From positions 316,678 through 352,641 of the forward strand of contig MNCI01030164.1 in the NCBI GenBank assembly GCA_015680685.1: a DNA stretch of 35,964 nucleotides, given 5' to 3'. Numbering within the stretch: position 1 is the first letter of the stretch; the number at the start of each line of letters is the position of its first letter. The notes under the pieces were generated by a model that was not told where the DNA came from, made no database searches, and saw nothing but the letters and a program-made list of their open reading frames with translations. Origin of the DNA: Gnetum montanum. Taxonomy: Eukaryota; Streptophyta; Gnetopsida; Gnetales; Gnetaceae. Shown here piece by piece: positions 1 through 10,780 of this stretch. Made by a program: the position numbers and the translations under genes.

Positions 1-924
1 ATAGCTTATGCTTTGGAAGGTATCATGTTAGCTTTTCATTAGCTAGGCTTTTTAACCTTATACATTGTGATTACATTATCCTTAGGCATAGATATTACCT
101 TGGGATTAGATTGGGTCATTAACTTACTCATAGAATATGTCCCTAAGGTTAACATAGGCTATTTTTCATATGAGGAAAAAGGATTTAAACATATTTTTAG
201 TTTTAAAATTTCTTTAAATCTTAGTTTTGCACATGAGAGCTCCCTTGGCTAGTGCTTCCAAATCATGGTTAGAATATATGCTTAATCCTGATTCCGTGAG
301 AGAGCATTCTTTTTTCTTGTCTTGCTAGCATTTTTTGAGATAGATCCAAAGTGGAAGATTTTGCAAAATTAAAGAGAGAGTTGGATCAAGATCTCCACTA
401 TTAAGTAAGACCTAAGGTCAGCTACATTTGTAAGCCTTTCTTAGATTCCCTTGTTAATCTATAATATCACCTAGGATATAAAGCCTACTTCAGTTTTTAA
501 AGTTATGTGAGGATCCTTTCTATAGCACTGTTAGTTTTAAGTAGGATAATTTGGTGTATTGATCCTTTGGATTTTAGTAATCTTGATTACTACACCTTCC
601 TTCTCATTTCTATTTGTTTAGCAAATATTTATCAATTTTCCTAATTTTTTATCTAAATATTTTATTATTATTATCTACATTTTGACTATTTTAAGATTTT
701 ATATCATATATGAGACTTCGCCATTTTTTTGACCAAGTTTGATAATGTTTTAGCTAGTTTGATCATGTTTTCCTTCATTCTGAATTGTGTTGTTAATTTA
801 GCTATAAAACTAGGGTTTCAAACTATTTTTCACACATTTGACCCTTGTGATAACTCTAGATGATGTTAGTCTAAAACAAAAAATTTCTTAGCATGTGAGT
901 GTGGATTATAAAGGATCCTTTTTG
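1..924. other. AT-rich intergenic DNA, no gene seen
   Basis: No reading frame with a recognisable family. The longest ORF (67-252, plus) is 61 codons, low in complexity and not extended by neighbouring frames. No tRNA, rRNA or LTR ends recognised. Confidence 0.5.
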
Positions 925-1990
925 GTCTAACATGACATAGTTTTAAGGTCATAATGAATATCTTATGTTAATTTTTGATTCCATGCAATAAAGTAAGAAA
1001 TTCTTATAAAGTAATCCCTAGTCTCTTGGCAATGGAGAATTGTGAAAACAACTAAAATTCTCATTTTAGAACTCCTGGAATTCTTGAAAACTTTAAATCA
1101 ACAATTGTTGAATTTTTGGAAGCTATAAAAGTCTAGAAAAGTTATAACTAGGTTAGATACCCTTGCGATATTTGAATATTTTGTAGATATTCTTTTAAAC
1201 TTATAATTGAACTGACACCCCCTTTTGACACTTTACAACCTTAGCTTTTCCAATAATTTTGACCTACTTCTTAGTTTTGTTAGTTTGACAAGTGAGACTA
1301 GGATTCACCATTTAGGTAACTCAATGTGGATTTTAGATTCACATCTAAAGAATTACTATGAGATTTAGACTCAATAGTATTTGGTTTAGATCATATGGTT
1401 TTTTTGGATGATTAGGTTTATCTCACCATCACCTAGGAATTTTTTTGTTATATGGTTAGGTTCATCTCCCCACTACTATAGATTATGAAGCACCATTTCT
1501 AGTTTGATGTGACCTATTTGTTAGGTTATAATGAATGTTTTATGTTAATTTTGAATTCTATGTAACAAACTAAGTAACTTTTTAAAAGTAGCTCCTAATC
1601 TCTGGACAATGTAAAATTATGAAAATAGCCAAAAATACAATTTTTAGAGCTAGAATTCTTAAAAATCCAAATTCTGTAATTGTTAAATTTGTGGAAGCTA
1701 TAAAAACATAGAAAAGTCATAAGTATATTAGATACCCTTACAATATTTAATATTTTGAAATATTCTTCTAAACTCACAATTAATCTTAGACCTCTTTTTT
1801 ATAATAAACTGACCTATTTCTTAGATCTATTAATTTGACATGTGAGAATAGGACTCGTCATTCATGTAACTAAATGTGGATTTTAGATTTACCTCTAAAG
1901 AATTACTGTGAGATTTAGACTCAATATTCTTTGGTTTGGATTAGTTGGTTTTGTTGGATGATTATATATGGGATTTAAATCTTTGTTGTC
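925..1990. repeat. Diverged direct tandem duplication (two units of about 500 bp)
   Basis: The stretch from about 951 (ATAATGAAT, then TTATGTTAATTTT) recurs from about 1528. Shared blocks in the same order include GGAAGCTATAAAA, TTAGATACCCTT, ATGTGGATTTTAGATT (1324 and 1874) and GAGATTTAGACTCAATA. The offset falls from about 577 at the left to 550 at the right, so indels have built up. Neither unit holds a supported ORF. The origin is unknown; it may be a broken internal region of a transposable element. Confidence 0.75.
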
Positions 1991-4089
1991 ATGTATGATC
2001 TCCCCTTTGTTTGTATACTACATCCAGCATTACAAATATAGTAAATGTTGATTATAGAGTTTTGATATGAATTCGATTAGATAAATATTTTATAACATCC
2101 TTTATAGGAAAAGGTTGTGTAAGATCTCCAATCAACATAATAGATCTACCTCCAAAATCATAATCTTGATGACATGGAAATATCCCTTTTAACTATCTAT
2201 CGATATTATAGAGCAACTTGCCTCTTATTAAATTCATTTCATCAATTATGATGTATTTAATGTATTTATATTTATTTTGTAATGATCCCAATGTAGATGT
2301 AATAAGAGGCTTATACCCTTCTATTCTAAGTTTCAATGCAAAATGTATGGTTGTTGCATTAATATTGTATACTATACTACTAGTAGGAGCAAGTACTAAT
2401 AAGATATTTATTGTTACCTACTTTTGACCACTAATTTTTCTATATTTCTTTCCCAGTGACAAGAAACTGATAGTGGATAAAAGGCTTTATTTGACACCAA
2501 TGTTTTTCTCCTCATGATGAAAACGACAAAGATGAGAGTTCTTTTAAAACTCGAGTTTAGGTGTTTGCTGATCTTTGGAAATACCAAGGCCAAAATACCT
2601 ACAAATAAACTTAGTGGTTATAGAGAAACTATGTGTTTTGGGTTAACATAAGCTCTAAATTTTGTAGTATCTTATTTTGGAAATAAAAACAACTAATAGT
2701 CTTTTATGAAAGAATTTAGCCCTTTCCCCCCTATTCCATGAGAAAAAAAATTTCTTACTATATCAAGGATACCTAGTCTATGCAATCTCAATCATATGCT
2801 ACTTGAATGAATCATCCTTTCATCCAATGCTTAAGTATAATTCAAAAAATCTATAATGAATTTTTCCTAGAGAAAATTCCATGAGAAAAAAATGGGAAAA
2901 TAGAGCAAGATTCAATGAATTTGTAGAAATAAAGTAGTAGAATTACAAAAAGTCTTAGACATTGAAAATAATCTACTATTGACATGAGTAAACATGTTTG
3001 AAAATAAAGTTTTTCAAATTAATCAACAATATCAAAAATTACTAAACCCTTGGCTTAAACATATAATTAAATAATTCCAAGAAAGATAGTCAATCATACT
3101 ATGATTTTGATTACCAACTAAGTAATAATGATAAAACAAAGAAGATGAAAAGAACTCATAAAATAGAAGTAAATAGACTCAATCAAATTTGAATTTTAGA
3201 ATGTTATGATATAAGAATTCACTCCTAGCTTTCTCCTAACTTTCTTCCCCTTGATTGATGATCCCTTAAAATAAATCTTCTTTGAGCTGTTAAAGTAGCC
3301 TCTAGCAATTAAAATCATTTTAGAAGTTAAAGCTCCATATTGTACATGTTTTATAAATGTAAGTTCAAGTTGTTAGATAGTTGCTGAGTCACTTGGTAGA
3401 TTTTTTCTTATTCTTTTAATATAGAGCCTTTCTACTAATAACTATTGAAATATCCTTCCATGATTGTGAAAAATTTTAATAACTTAATTCATGAATTTAG
3501 CTTACCTCTATCAAGCTTCTTTAATAATTCTTTAAGCACTTATTTTTCCCACAATCAATTTAATTATGGAATTTTTTATTTCTATTGAAAGAGCTCCAAC
3601 GTTGGTTTAAAGTTTTATACAAGCTTTTTTGTAGTGACTTCAACAATGATTCCAGAAAGTACCAACAACATACTCAAATAACCTTATTCATTATAATGTA
3701 ATAGTCCTCCTTTAGCTCTATCTAAATTAACAATTTCTACACCTTTCTATCCATTTGCTAAATAGGGCTTGTTTTCTAAATTTATTACTTTGAGCTTTAA
3801 TGATGACTTCATGCTTTGATGGTAGCTTTGCACTATCCTTAGCACTATTTTCTTTTCTTTATTATTGAAATCCATCCTCTATTCTTTAGATAGGTTGTTT
3901 GAATTGGTTCTTTTCATGAGCTGTAATTTCCTTAAGCTACTTTATTAAAAGCTTCTTCTAATGTTAATTTTGTAGAATAATTTTTTATCCTCCTTGTATC
4001 AGATCCTTTATAATATGCTGAGTTGTATTGCAATTTCAATGCACATTTACATTAAATTAAAATTATGTACATTTATGGGCTCAAGGTGA
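1991..4089. other. AT-rich DNA without recognised genes
   Basis: Both strands were read. Only short ORFs appear (for example 2218-2427, 69 codons, hydrophobic and without family resemblance). Nothing could be assigned; it is probably old repeat-derived sequence. Confidence 0.4.
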
Positions 4090-4937
4090 AGTTTGATGTG
4101 AAAGAATGATTCTAGAGTTCTCCAAATTTCAATTCTATGAGCATATGCTAACTTAAGAGCTTATGTGACAGATGCTCATGTGATTTGTAGAACGAAAAGA
4201 TGAGCTTGTTATAGAATTGATTCTTAATTGTACAAATTTATTCTATTGAAGAGTTGACATGTGAATGCTAATGTGGTAAAGCTAAAAAAAAGCTTTGTAG
4301 AGCTAAATTTTAGTTCAACAGACTTGTTCTTCTTAGGAGTTGATGTGATGATATAGATCTCTAGAGATGACTTAGCTCATAAAGTTGAAAGTTAAGCTAA
4401 TCATAGAACCAATTCTTGGTTCTACAAATTCATTCTTTTGAAAATTTGACATGGTGGAGCTAACTTAAAGCTTCTTCATACAGTGGAATTCCAACCTTAT
4501 AAACTAATTTTACGAGCTAACGTGATACAACCATTTCAACATTTGTTAATAGAGCTAACCTTTATTTCTATGAGCAATGTATTTTCCCTAAAGTTGGCAT
4601 GGTAGATCTCTTTTGTACATACTTTGTAGAGATGAATGCTAGCTCTACATACAATCTTTTTTCAATATTTTGTGATGGGGTGGCTTGTAGAATCATGTTA
4701 AGCTTCTTCATAGAACAAAAATTTGGTTCTATGAACTGACTCTACAAGTGAGCTAATGTGGTAGAGCTGATAAGACATTTTCTTGTAAAATAGAAATTTG
4801 ATTTTATGAACAAGCTCTATGAGTGAGCTAACATGGCAAAGCTCTCTCATAGAATAGAAATCTTACTCTACAAACTAGCTCTACAAGGAGGTTGATGTGT
4901 TAGATGCATGTTTAGCTTTGCTAACATGATAGATGAA
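4090..4937. repeat. Degenerate tandem repeat array, left part
   Basis: Short phrases recur many times with changes: forms of CTCTACAAACTAGCTCTAC, GAGCTAACATGGTAGAGCT and TAGAATAGAAATTT, in units of very roughly 60-130 bp. The same phrases resume right of the copia element at 25235, so the array was split by that insertion. No coding capacity is seen. Confidence 0.7.
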
Positions 4938-4942
4938 GTTTT
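4938..4942. repeat. Target site duplication of the copia element, left (GTTTT)
   Basis: GTTTT directly abuts the TGAGGATC end of the LTR at 4943 and recurs directly after the far end of the element at 25230-25234. Five bp is the usual size for LTR retrotransposons. Confidence 0.75.
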
Positions 4943-6098
4943 TGAGGATCATAGAACTTACAAGGGTGGGAAGAATAAGTTTCCAAATTAAAAATTTGTT
5001 AATACAAATCACACACCAAATTTACGTGGTTTCCCAACTTGGGTGCTCCACATTGGAAGGGTAGATTGCTTGCATACCTCTAGACTTTATTTCTCTCAAA
5101 ATTTGGTTTCAAGGGTACCATACCCTAGACAAGCTCTAAGCTCCACTCCAAAGTGATTTGATGCCATGAATCCACTCAACCCTACAAGGTTCCAATAAGC
5201 TTAGAATGTGGTTTCTATGATCCCCACAACTTTTATAACTTGAGCTCCACTCTAGAGTGTTATGATGCTACACCAACACTCAATCCCGTAGGATCCCAAC
5301 AAGCTCAAGGATTATGCCTTCTTGCAACAAGCACATTAACCCCACTAGATAATAAAAGAGAAGAAAAAATTACAAGGAAAGGATGCAACTAATTTTTTGG
5401 TCCTTGTACTTTGAGGTATAGCACAATTGATCACACCAATAGTATAATAGATAGTACAATGAAGCACACAAATACAATAGAATAATATGCACAATGATTT
5501 CTTGATGTTGACACTTTCTTGCAGATTAAAACTTGCACATTCACCAAGAGAATGAAGTCTTCTTATAGCTTTGATGTTTCCAAACTCACTTTGGAATTTA
5601 TGCAATGACTATTTAATGACTAGGGGAGATGTCTTCTTTGAGATTGGGACATCTCACTATTTAAACCTGAATTCAAGGTAGACATCTCATATCCAAGGGA
5701 GTTGTCTTCTAGGAGAAATCTACATGTATACTTCTTCTCCTGATGATAGACATCTACTATTTTTCTAAGACATCTCCTCTGGTTCTTCTCTACTTTAACC
5801 AATACATCTTCTACTTCTTGTAGACATCTTCTCAGTTTTTGGAATTTTCTTCTCAAGGTTTCCTTTCATTGATTTGGCTCATTCCTGATTTTGGAAAATT
5901 CTTCATTTTGCTATAGTCTTCATTTTTTCCTTGCTTCCACATAAGTTCTTGTAGTCTTCACTTTGACATCTCTTTGTAGATGTCATTTCTTGGACTCTCC
6001 TTATGGTCTCCATGTTCTTGTCCTATAAACATAACAATCACACAAACATCTTTGTTCTTCATTTTCCTTAAGGTTTTGACATACCAAAAGGTCAAAAA
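4943..6098 (-). repeat. 3' LTR of the copia element (copy A)
   Basis: On the plus strand it starts TGAGGATCATAG and ends near CAAAAGGTCAAAAA, just before the purine tract. It aligns along its whole length with 10781-11907 and with 34684-35962. It contains five perfect AGATGTCT/AGACATCT octamers (5627-5829). A minus-strand TTTAAATAG near 5660 could be a TATA box. The outer TG of the minus-strand start appears mutated, so the right edge is uncertain by a few bases. About 1156 bp. Confidence 0.85.
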
Positions 6099-6110
6099 TC
6101 CCCCCTTTTT
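6099..6110 (-). other. Polypurine tract of the copia element
   Basis: The minus strand reads AAAAAGGGGGGA directly before the 3' LTR. This is the expected place and composition for the plus-strand primer of reverse transcription. Confidence 0.75.
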
Positions 6111-6530
6111 GGTGATGTCCAAAACATAAGAAAATGGATTAGATGATAAACCAATAAATACTAAAAAATAATATTAACATGTCAAGACATATAATGTCCA
6201 ATAGCAACCAAGGACTAGGATAAGGCTCTAAGGTTCAAGATGGTTCAAAGGCACAGAGAAGAATGATATCAAATATGACATGATGCAAAAGTAAAACCTA
6301 TCTTCAAGAAGTGCACTACATAAAGATAACCAAAAAAAACACCATCAATCTATATCATATACCTATCAATACAACTATCCATACAACTATCAATTATCCA
6401 TATAACTACCACATCATATACAAAAATCACATACGTGTATATCCAAAAAAATACATATTTGAACATCAACATCTTCAAAATTTCCCTCTTTTTTAGACAT
6501 CAACAAAAAGGAAAGAGAGAAAAAAAACAT

Positions 6531-7216
6531 CTAAGGACTCTATCCACTAATCTTGGTCACAATATTAGAATCATCATCTTAAGTAATTGCTACTCTAGAT
6601 GGATGTTAAGTCTCCTCCTCATCGTCATCACTGTTAGTGCTAGGACTGCTTAAATATTACTCATCCTCATCTGAAGATGCTATCTTCTATACAAGGATCC
6701 TTCAGGAATGAACCTTCACTCGAAACCAAGATGAAGCTAGTGCTGAGAAGATGAGGAAACTTCCCTCCTTTGATAGGAAACATCAATAGGTAACCATTGG
6801 GATGTGGTCTTAAAGATGCTCTTCATAGCCTACTTTGTAAAGGATCTAGGAGCATCACTTGTGGGTGGAACATCTACGGACTCTATCCACTAATCTTGGT
6901 CACAATATTAGAATCAGCATCTTAAGTAATTGCTACTCTAGATGGATGATAAGTCTCCTCCTCATCGTCATCACTGTTAGTGCTAGGACTGCTTAAATAT
7001 TACTCATCCTCATCTGAAGATGTTATCTTCTAAACAAGGATCCTTCAGGAATGAACCTTCACTCAAAACCAAGATGAAGCTAGTGCTAAGAAGATGAGGA
7101 AACTTCCCTCCTTTGATAGGAAACATCAATAGGTAACCATTGGGATGTGGTCTTAAAGATGCTCTTCACAGCCTACCATGTAAAGGACCTAGGAGCATCA
7201 CTTGTGGGTGGAACAT
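6531..7216. repeat. 343-bp tandem duplication inside the copia element
   Basis: Two direct units, 6531-6873 and 6874-7216, each run from CATCTA(A/C)GGACTC to GTGGGTGGAACAT. I count about 10-11 differences in 343 bp (about 3%), far fewer than between the element's LTRs. It covers the C-terminal, acidic (DDDEEE-like) part of the extra ORF on the minus strand. A unit of 343 is not a multiple of three, so it breaks the frame beyond the stop at 6993-6995. Confidence 0.92.
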
Positions 7217-8312
7217 GATGCTCTAGCAGTGTAGGATCATGATGCTCAAGTTATGTAGGAACATGATACTCCTCCTAGACATGAGTCAATGGTGTGTCAG
7301 GCTCAAAATTGGACTCCATCCCAAAGTCATATGCATGAGAAGGTCTAGCTACTACATAGTGCCTCAATAGAGTAGGAATATCCTTTTCACTATTAGAGAT
7401 AAGAGGAGTAGAGACCTCCATAAACAATTGTCCATCTAGAGGAATAAGTACACCAACTACATCCATTCTCTTATGGAAGTAACATTGATTCCTCCCAAGC
7501 ATCCCAATAGCATGAGAAAATGGTTGAAGGGGATTCTTTAGGGATGGCTTGAGTAAAGCCCCAGTATATTTGGACCTACTCAACTGAAGAGAGGCCCTGG
7601 ATGATGATGAAAATTTCTTCTTATTTTTCAATGGAGGTGGCCTGGTGGTAGGTCTAGCTTCTACTACATGAGAAAGACTTCTCTTCTCAGCATACTCATT
7701 GAGGCTTTTCTTGCCTTTGAACAAAGGCATCTCAAGAATAGGTACACCCCTCTAACAAATCAACCAACTGATGAGATAAGGGTGTCCAAGAATTCTCTCC
7801 TTGGCATACATACTTAGGATTTCCTAGTAGAGAGTATGCCCCAAATCAAGTAACTATCCTATGAGGAGGTAATAAAGCACAAAATCTTGGGGTGGCAACA
7901 AATAGCTGTAGCTTCTCCATTTCATAATGATATTGTACAAGATAATAAGAAACAAACTGGAAGCATTAGGAGCCATCCTATTTTTTTCAATCTTGCCTCT
8001 ACCAAAAGATATAGAGTCATCAAATAGGGTATCACAAAACTCATCATGTGTGACGGGTATTATACCATTAATGTAAATATCATTCATGGAAGTAATGGTA
8101 ACTCAAAACACATCAACATTGGAAATTTCAAGAAGTTCATTCACAACTTGGGAAGACATCTCAATAACCAAATCCAAAACCATGGAAGTAAAAACCCCAA
8201 CAATAGCATTGGAAATTACAATGTTATAATAAAATTCCCTAATTAATATTTCAAGGACCAAGAAATTCATTGTAATAAACTCAGCCTAGTTTAGAGCTTG
8301 AAAATAACTCAT
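6993..8312 (-). pseudogene. Extra ORF of the copia element, 'putative plant transposon protein'-like
   Basis: One minus-strand frame runs from ATG at 8312-8310 to TAA at 6993-6995, 439 codons, interrupted by a handful of stops that look like CAG/CGA/TGG changes. Near residues 20-35 it reads LVLEILIREFYYN, the '(V/I)REFY.N' signature seen in plant retroelement proteins annotated as putative plant transposon protein. Further on come FVLYYLLIG and HPYLISWLIC.RGV, matching the family's later helical part. The C-terminal half is Ser/Pro/Lys-rich and hydrophilic. The start was chosen because it lies 10 nt after a candidate splice acceptor and opens the frame that carries the domain. The function of the family is unknown; env-like or gag-like roles have been proposed for extra ORFs. 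It is dead as it stands. Confidence 0.6.
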
Positions 8313-8321
8313 CAAAGTCTC

Positions 8322-8453
8322 CTGCCTATACAACAAAAAAGAGAGAGAGCACTCATAGATGATATTAGTGGATTAGGCTACCTCAAACTAATGTTAGGTG
8401 CTAGAGCTTTGGAATTGAGGCATGTAAGTGGTTAGTGCACTGTTGCAACTTAC
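8322..8453 (-). other. Candidate leader intron upstream of the copia extra ORF
   Basis: On the minus strand the donor is AGA|GTAAGT (intron starts at 8453). The acceptor follows a tract of CTCTCTCTTTTTTGTTG and ends TATAG (8326) or GCAG|G (8322). The length is 128-132 nt, normal for a plant intron. The ORF ATG lies 10 nt beyond the 8322 acceptor. Confidence 0.5.
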
Positions 8454-8491
8454 TCTAGATAACTTCTTGGATGGCTACCAATGTTTCAAAT

Positions 8492-8499
8492 CTTTTATA
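8492..8499 (-). promoter_or_regulatory. TATA box of a putative internal promoter (copia element)
   Basis: The minus strand reads CTATAAAAGA. It lies about 40 nt upstream of the leader intron donor, and just downstream (in minus direction) of the octamer cluster at 8533-8699. The order cluster, TATA, short exon, intron, ORF suggests a second promoter serving the extra ORF. Confidence 0.45.
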
Positions 8500-8532
8500 G
8501 CCATGACTACCAAGTCTTTTTGATGAGAAATA

Positions 8533-8699
8533 AGATGTCTTTCCACAAAATGAGATGTCTATACTATGATTAAAATGTCAAGTAGAAGTCTTTCATACAT
8601 AGTAGACGTCTTGGTTATGTTGAGAAAATAGACAAGTAGACATCTTCTTCTTACAATACACATCACTTGCCAAAAGTAAACGTATCTTAGAAGATGTCT
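8533..8699. promoter_or_regulatory. Cluster of AGATGTCT/AGACATCT octamers shared with the LTRs
   Basis: Perfect octamers lie at 8533-8540, 8553-8560, 8638-8645 and 8692-8699, with near matches between (AGACGTCT at about 8603). The same octamer is packed into LTR copies A (5627-5829), B (11458-11640) and C (35431-35458). It is likely a protein-binding site array in U3 that was copied or kept in front of the internal TATA box. The binding factor is unknown. Confidence 0.55.
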
Positions 8700-9121
8700 T
8701 TAGGTAAACATCTCCTCTAGATGATTCCCAATAGGATGGGGATTTTGATAGGCTACCATGGTCTATAGTCTTATAAGTACTTATTATTAATTTAAAATCT
8801 TGCCTCTACCTACCTCTCTTATTGAGGAGAGTGAAGGTACTTATAAAGCTAAGGAATGAAATTCCTCTTTTGAGGTTTTTCATCTTCTGCAAACTTCCTT
8901 AGTCTCCAAGGCTTGACTTCCTATCACAAATTTTTTCATGAGAGTTCCCTCATTCTCTTCTTCCTTCCTTTTGAGTCTCCATTCTTTCTTAACCCCCTTG
9001 TTCTTTTGAGTTGTTGTCCAACCTTTCCTATGGTCTTGCATAAATTCCTTTCTTAGTGCATTTTGATAAGACCAAGGAGTCCTATAAATGTCTAGCTATT
9101 CATATGATAATACTTTAAATT

Positions 9122-9163
9122 GCATTCCCATTGTTTATGCCCAAATTTATGACAATAATAACA
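9122..9163 (-). other. Second CCHC zinc knuckle of copia gag (intact)
   Basis: The minus strand encodes CYYCHKFGHKQWEC, an exact CX2CX4HX4C pattern for RNA binding. The first Cys codon is at 9163-9161, the last at 9124-9122. Confidence 0.9.
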
Positions 9164-9817
9164 TCTAATCCTTCTATGATAGTAAGAGTGAGCATATTAT
9201 CAAATGTTTTAAGATCCTCTTAATGAATAGGAGCTTCTTCTATTTTTGATGTAGTGGCATTGTTCCTTGGTATAGCGTTCAACTAAGATAGGGATGGTGA
9301 AGATGATTTACTTTTTGTATAAAATTCAATCCTACTCTTATCATGTGGACATTTTCCTTACCCTAAAACCATCTGAAGGGATTCTTTTTCCTTCACTAGC
9401 CTTTCATTCATAGGTTTGACATTTGCAATTTCCACTTTAGCTTGATCATAAGACAACGTTAGTTTTTTATTCTTAGCCCTTTGGTTTGAGAGTTCTTTGT
9501 AAGATTGAAAATTGTTGAATTCAATAGAGAGATCTCATGATTCTTTGTCTTAACTTTCTTATTCCACTTATTGTAGAGATTTTGAAAAGATAATAATATA
9601 TTAAATAAGAATAAATCAAACCTTTTCTTCTCATTCAATTCATCATCCGAGGAGTCAGCATCATCATTTGTCAAAGCGAACAGGTGAGAAGTGAATCTTT
9701 TACATCATCCTCCATCTCTTCTTCACTTTGATCCTCATCATCCCAACATGTGTAAAAGTTGATCTTTTTCATCTCTTTGTTTGATCTGTTCTTTTGTTTT
9801 ACCCTACCACTATTAGG

Positions 9818-9859
9818 ACATTTGGAGGTCATATGGCCTCTTCCATCAGAAATCCAACA
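9818..9859 (-). other. First CCHC zinc knuckle of copia gag (second Cys lost)
   Basis: The minus strand encodes CWISDGRGHMTSKC. The spacing is CX2-(S)-X4HX4C, so the second Cys is replaced by Ser (a TGT to TCT change would do it). The other three ligands are kept. Confidence 0.8.
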
Positions 9860-10762
9860 TTCTATAGAAGAATAACCAAAAGTAAAATTTGAAAAATTTT
9901 TACCTCTCTTTATCTTTGAATGGATTAGATCTCTACTAATTGAAGCTTTGATCCCTCTTTGTTATGAGTCTTTGTAGCTTTCCTGAGAGAATGGCTAAAT
10001 GCTCTTCATTGTCCACATCTGGCTCATTAGGATCCTTTTCCTTGGTTAATGATTTAAGGGTAATGGGCTACCTCTCATGAATGCCTCCTTTACTTATGAC
10101 ATTCATTTCATAAGTAATGAGAGCACTTTTAAGCTCTTCAAATTTGAGTTTTGAAAAAACCCCAATTTCGACCATCATTGTTACATTTAGCCTAAATTCT
10201 AGTTGTAGTGTCCTAATCATTTTTATAATAACATCACTTTCTAGAAAATCTTTACAAGTACCTCTAATGGCCACAACATGATCATTTGTTCTATAAAAAT
10301 AGTCTTTTATTTTCTCTCCTTTCATCTTGAGCTTATCATACTCACTTTGCAGAAATAATAATTTAGATTACTTAACCATAGATGTTCCTTCATAAATTTC
10401 CTCTAATGTTTGCCAAATTTTGTTGGCCATTCTACATCTTGCTACCCTATTAAACTCTGATTTATTTAAAACACAATATAAAAAATTTTTTGCTTTAGAG
10501 TCAAACATGAACTTATCCTTTTATTCTTGACTCCATTTTTATTGAGGCTTGATGGCTTCTATTGTGTTATTCACAGGTGGAGTGTAGCTTTCAAGAATGG
10601 ATTCCTAGAGTTCAAAATCCATATATTCAAAGAAGTCCTACATCCTCACTTTCTAATAGGTGAATTCAAATCCATTGGACATGGATGTATTTTTGTACAA
10701 GGTTCCCTCCATTATTCATTCTTGAAGATGATGTAGAACTAGTTGATGAAGAAGCAAGAGTA

Positions 10763-10778
10763 CTAGGATCTGATACCA
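10763..10778 (-). other. Primer binding site of the copia element (initiator tRNA-Met)
   Basis: The minus strand reads TGGTATCAGATCCTAG two bases inside the right LTR. The first ten bases match the common plant tRNA-iMet primer site TGGTATCAGAGCC exactly. This fixes the element's direction as minus. Confidence 0.9.
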
Positions 10779-10780
10779 CT

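Larger units (their letters stand above)
8960..10735 (-). pseudogene. gag: Ty1/copia gag (UBN2-type) with two CCHC knuckles
   Basis: This would form the virus-like particle and bind the element RNA. Minus-strand reading, in several frames with stops, shows the usual colinear parts: a substrate-like N-terminus ending DFFEYMDFEL (about 10650-10610), the UBN2 core with FDSKAKNFLYCVL, IWQTLEEIYEGTS and DYFYRTNDHVVAIR (10510-10240), and a longest clean stretch at 10325-10068. A knuckle follows at 9818-9859, then an acidic and coiled region near 9674-9459. A second, intact knuckle (CYYCHKFGHKQWEC) lies at 9122-9163, then a basic tail. The two-knuckle layout resembles SIRE/Maximus-lineage gag proteins. 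It is broken by stops and frameshifts. The start is not certain; the frame opens soon after the primer site at 10763. Confidence 0.85.

Noticed and set aside
67-252. 61-codon plus-strand ORF
   Set aside because: Low-complexity, no family resemblance, no neighbouring frame that extends it.
5620-5856. 78-codon minus-strand ORF in the copia LTR
   Set aside because: Lies wholly inside an LTR over the octamer array; the matching stretch of LTR B does not keep the frame.
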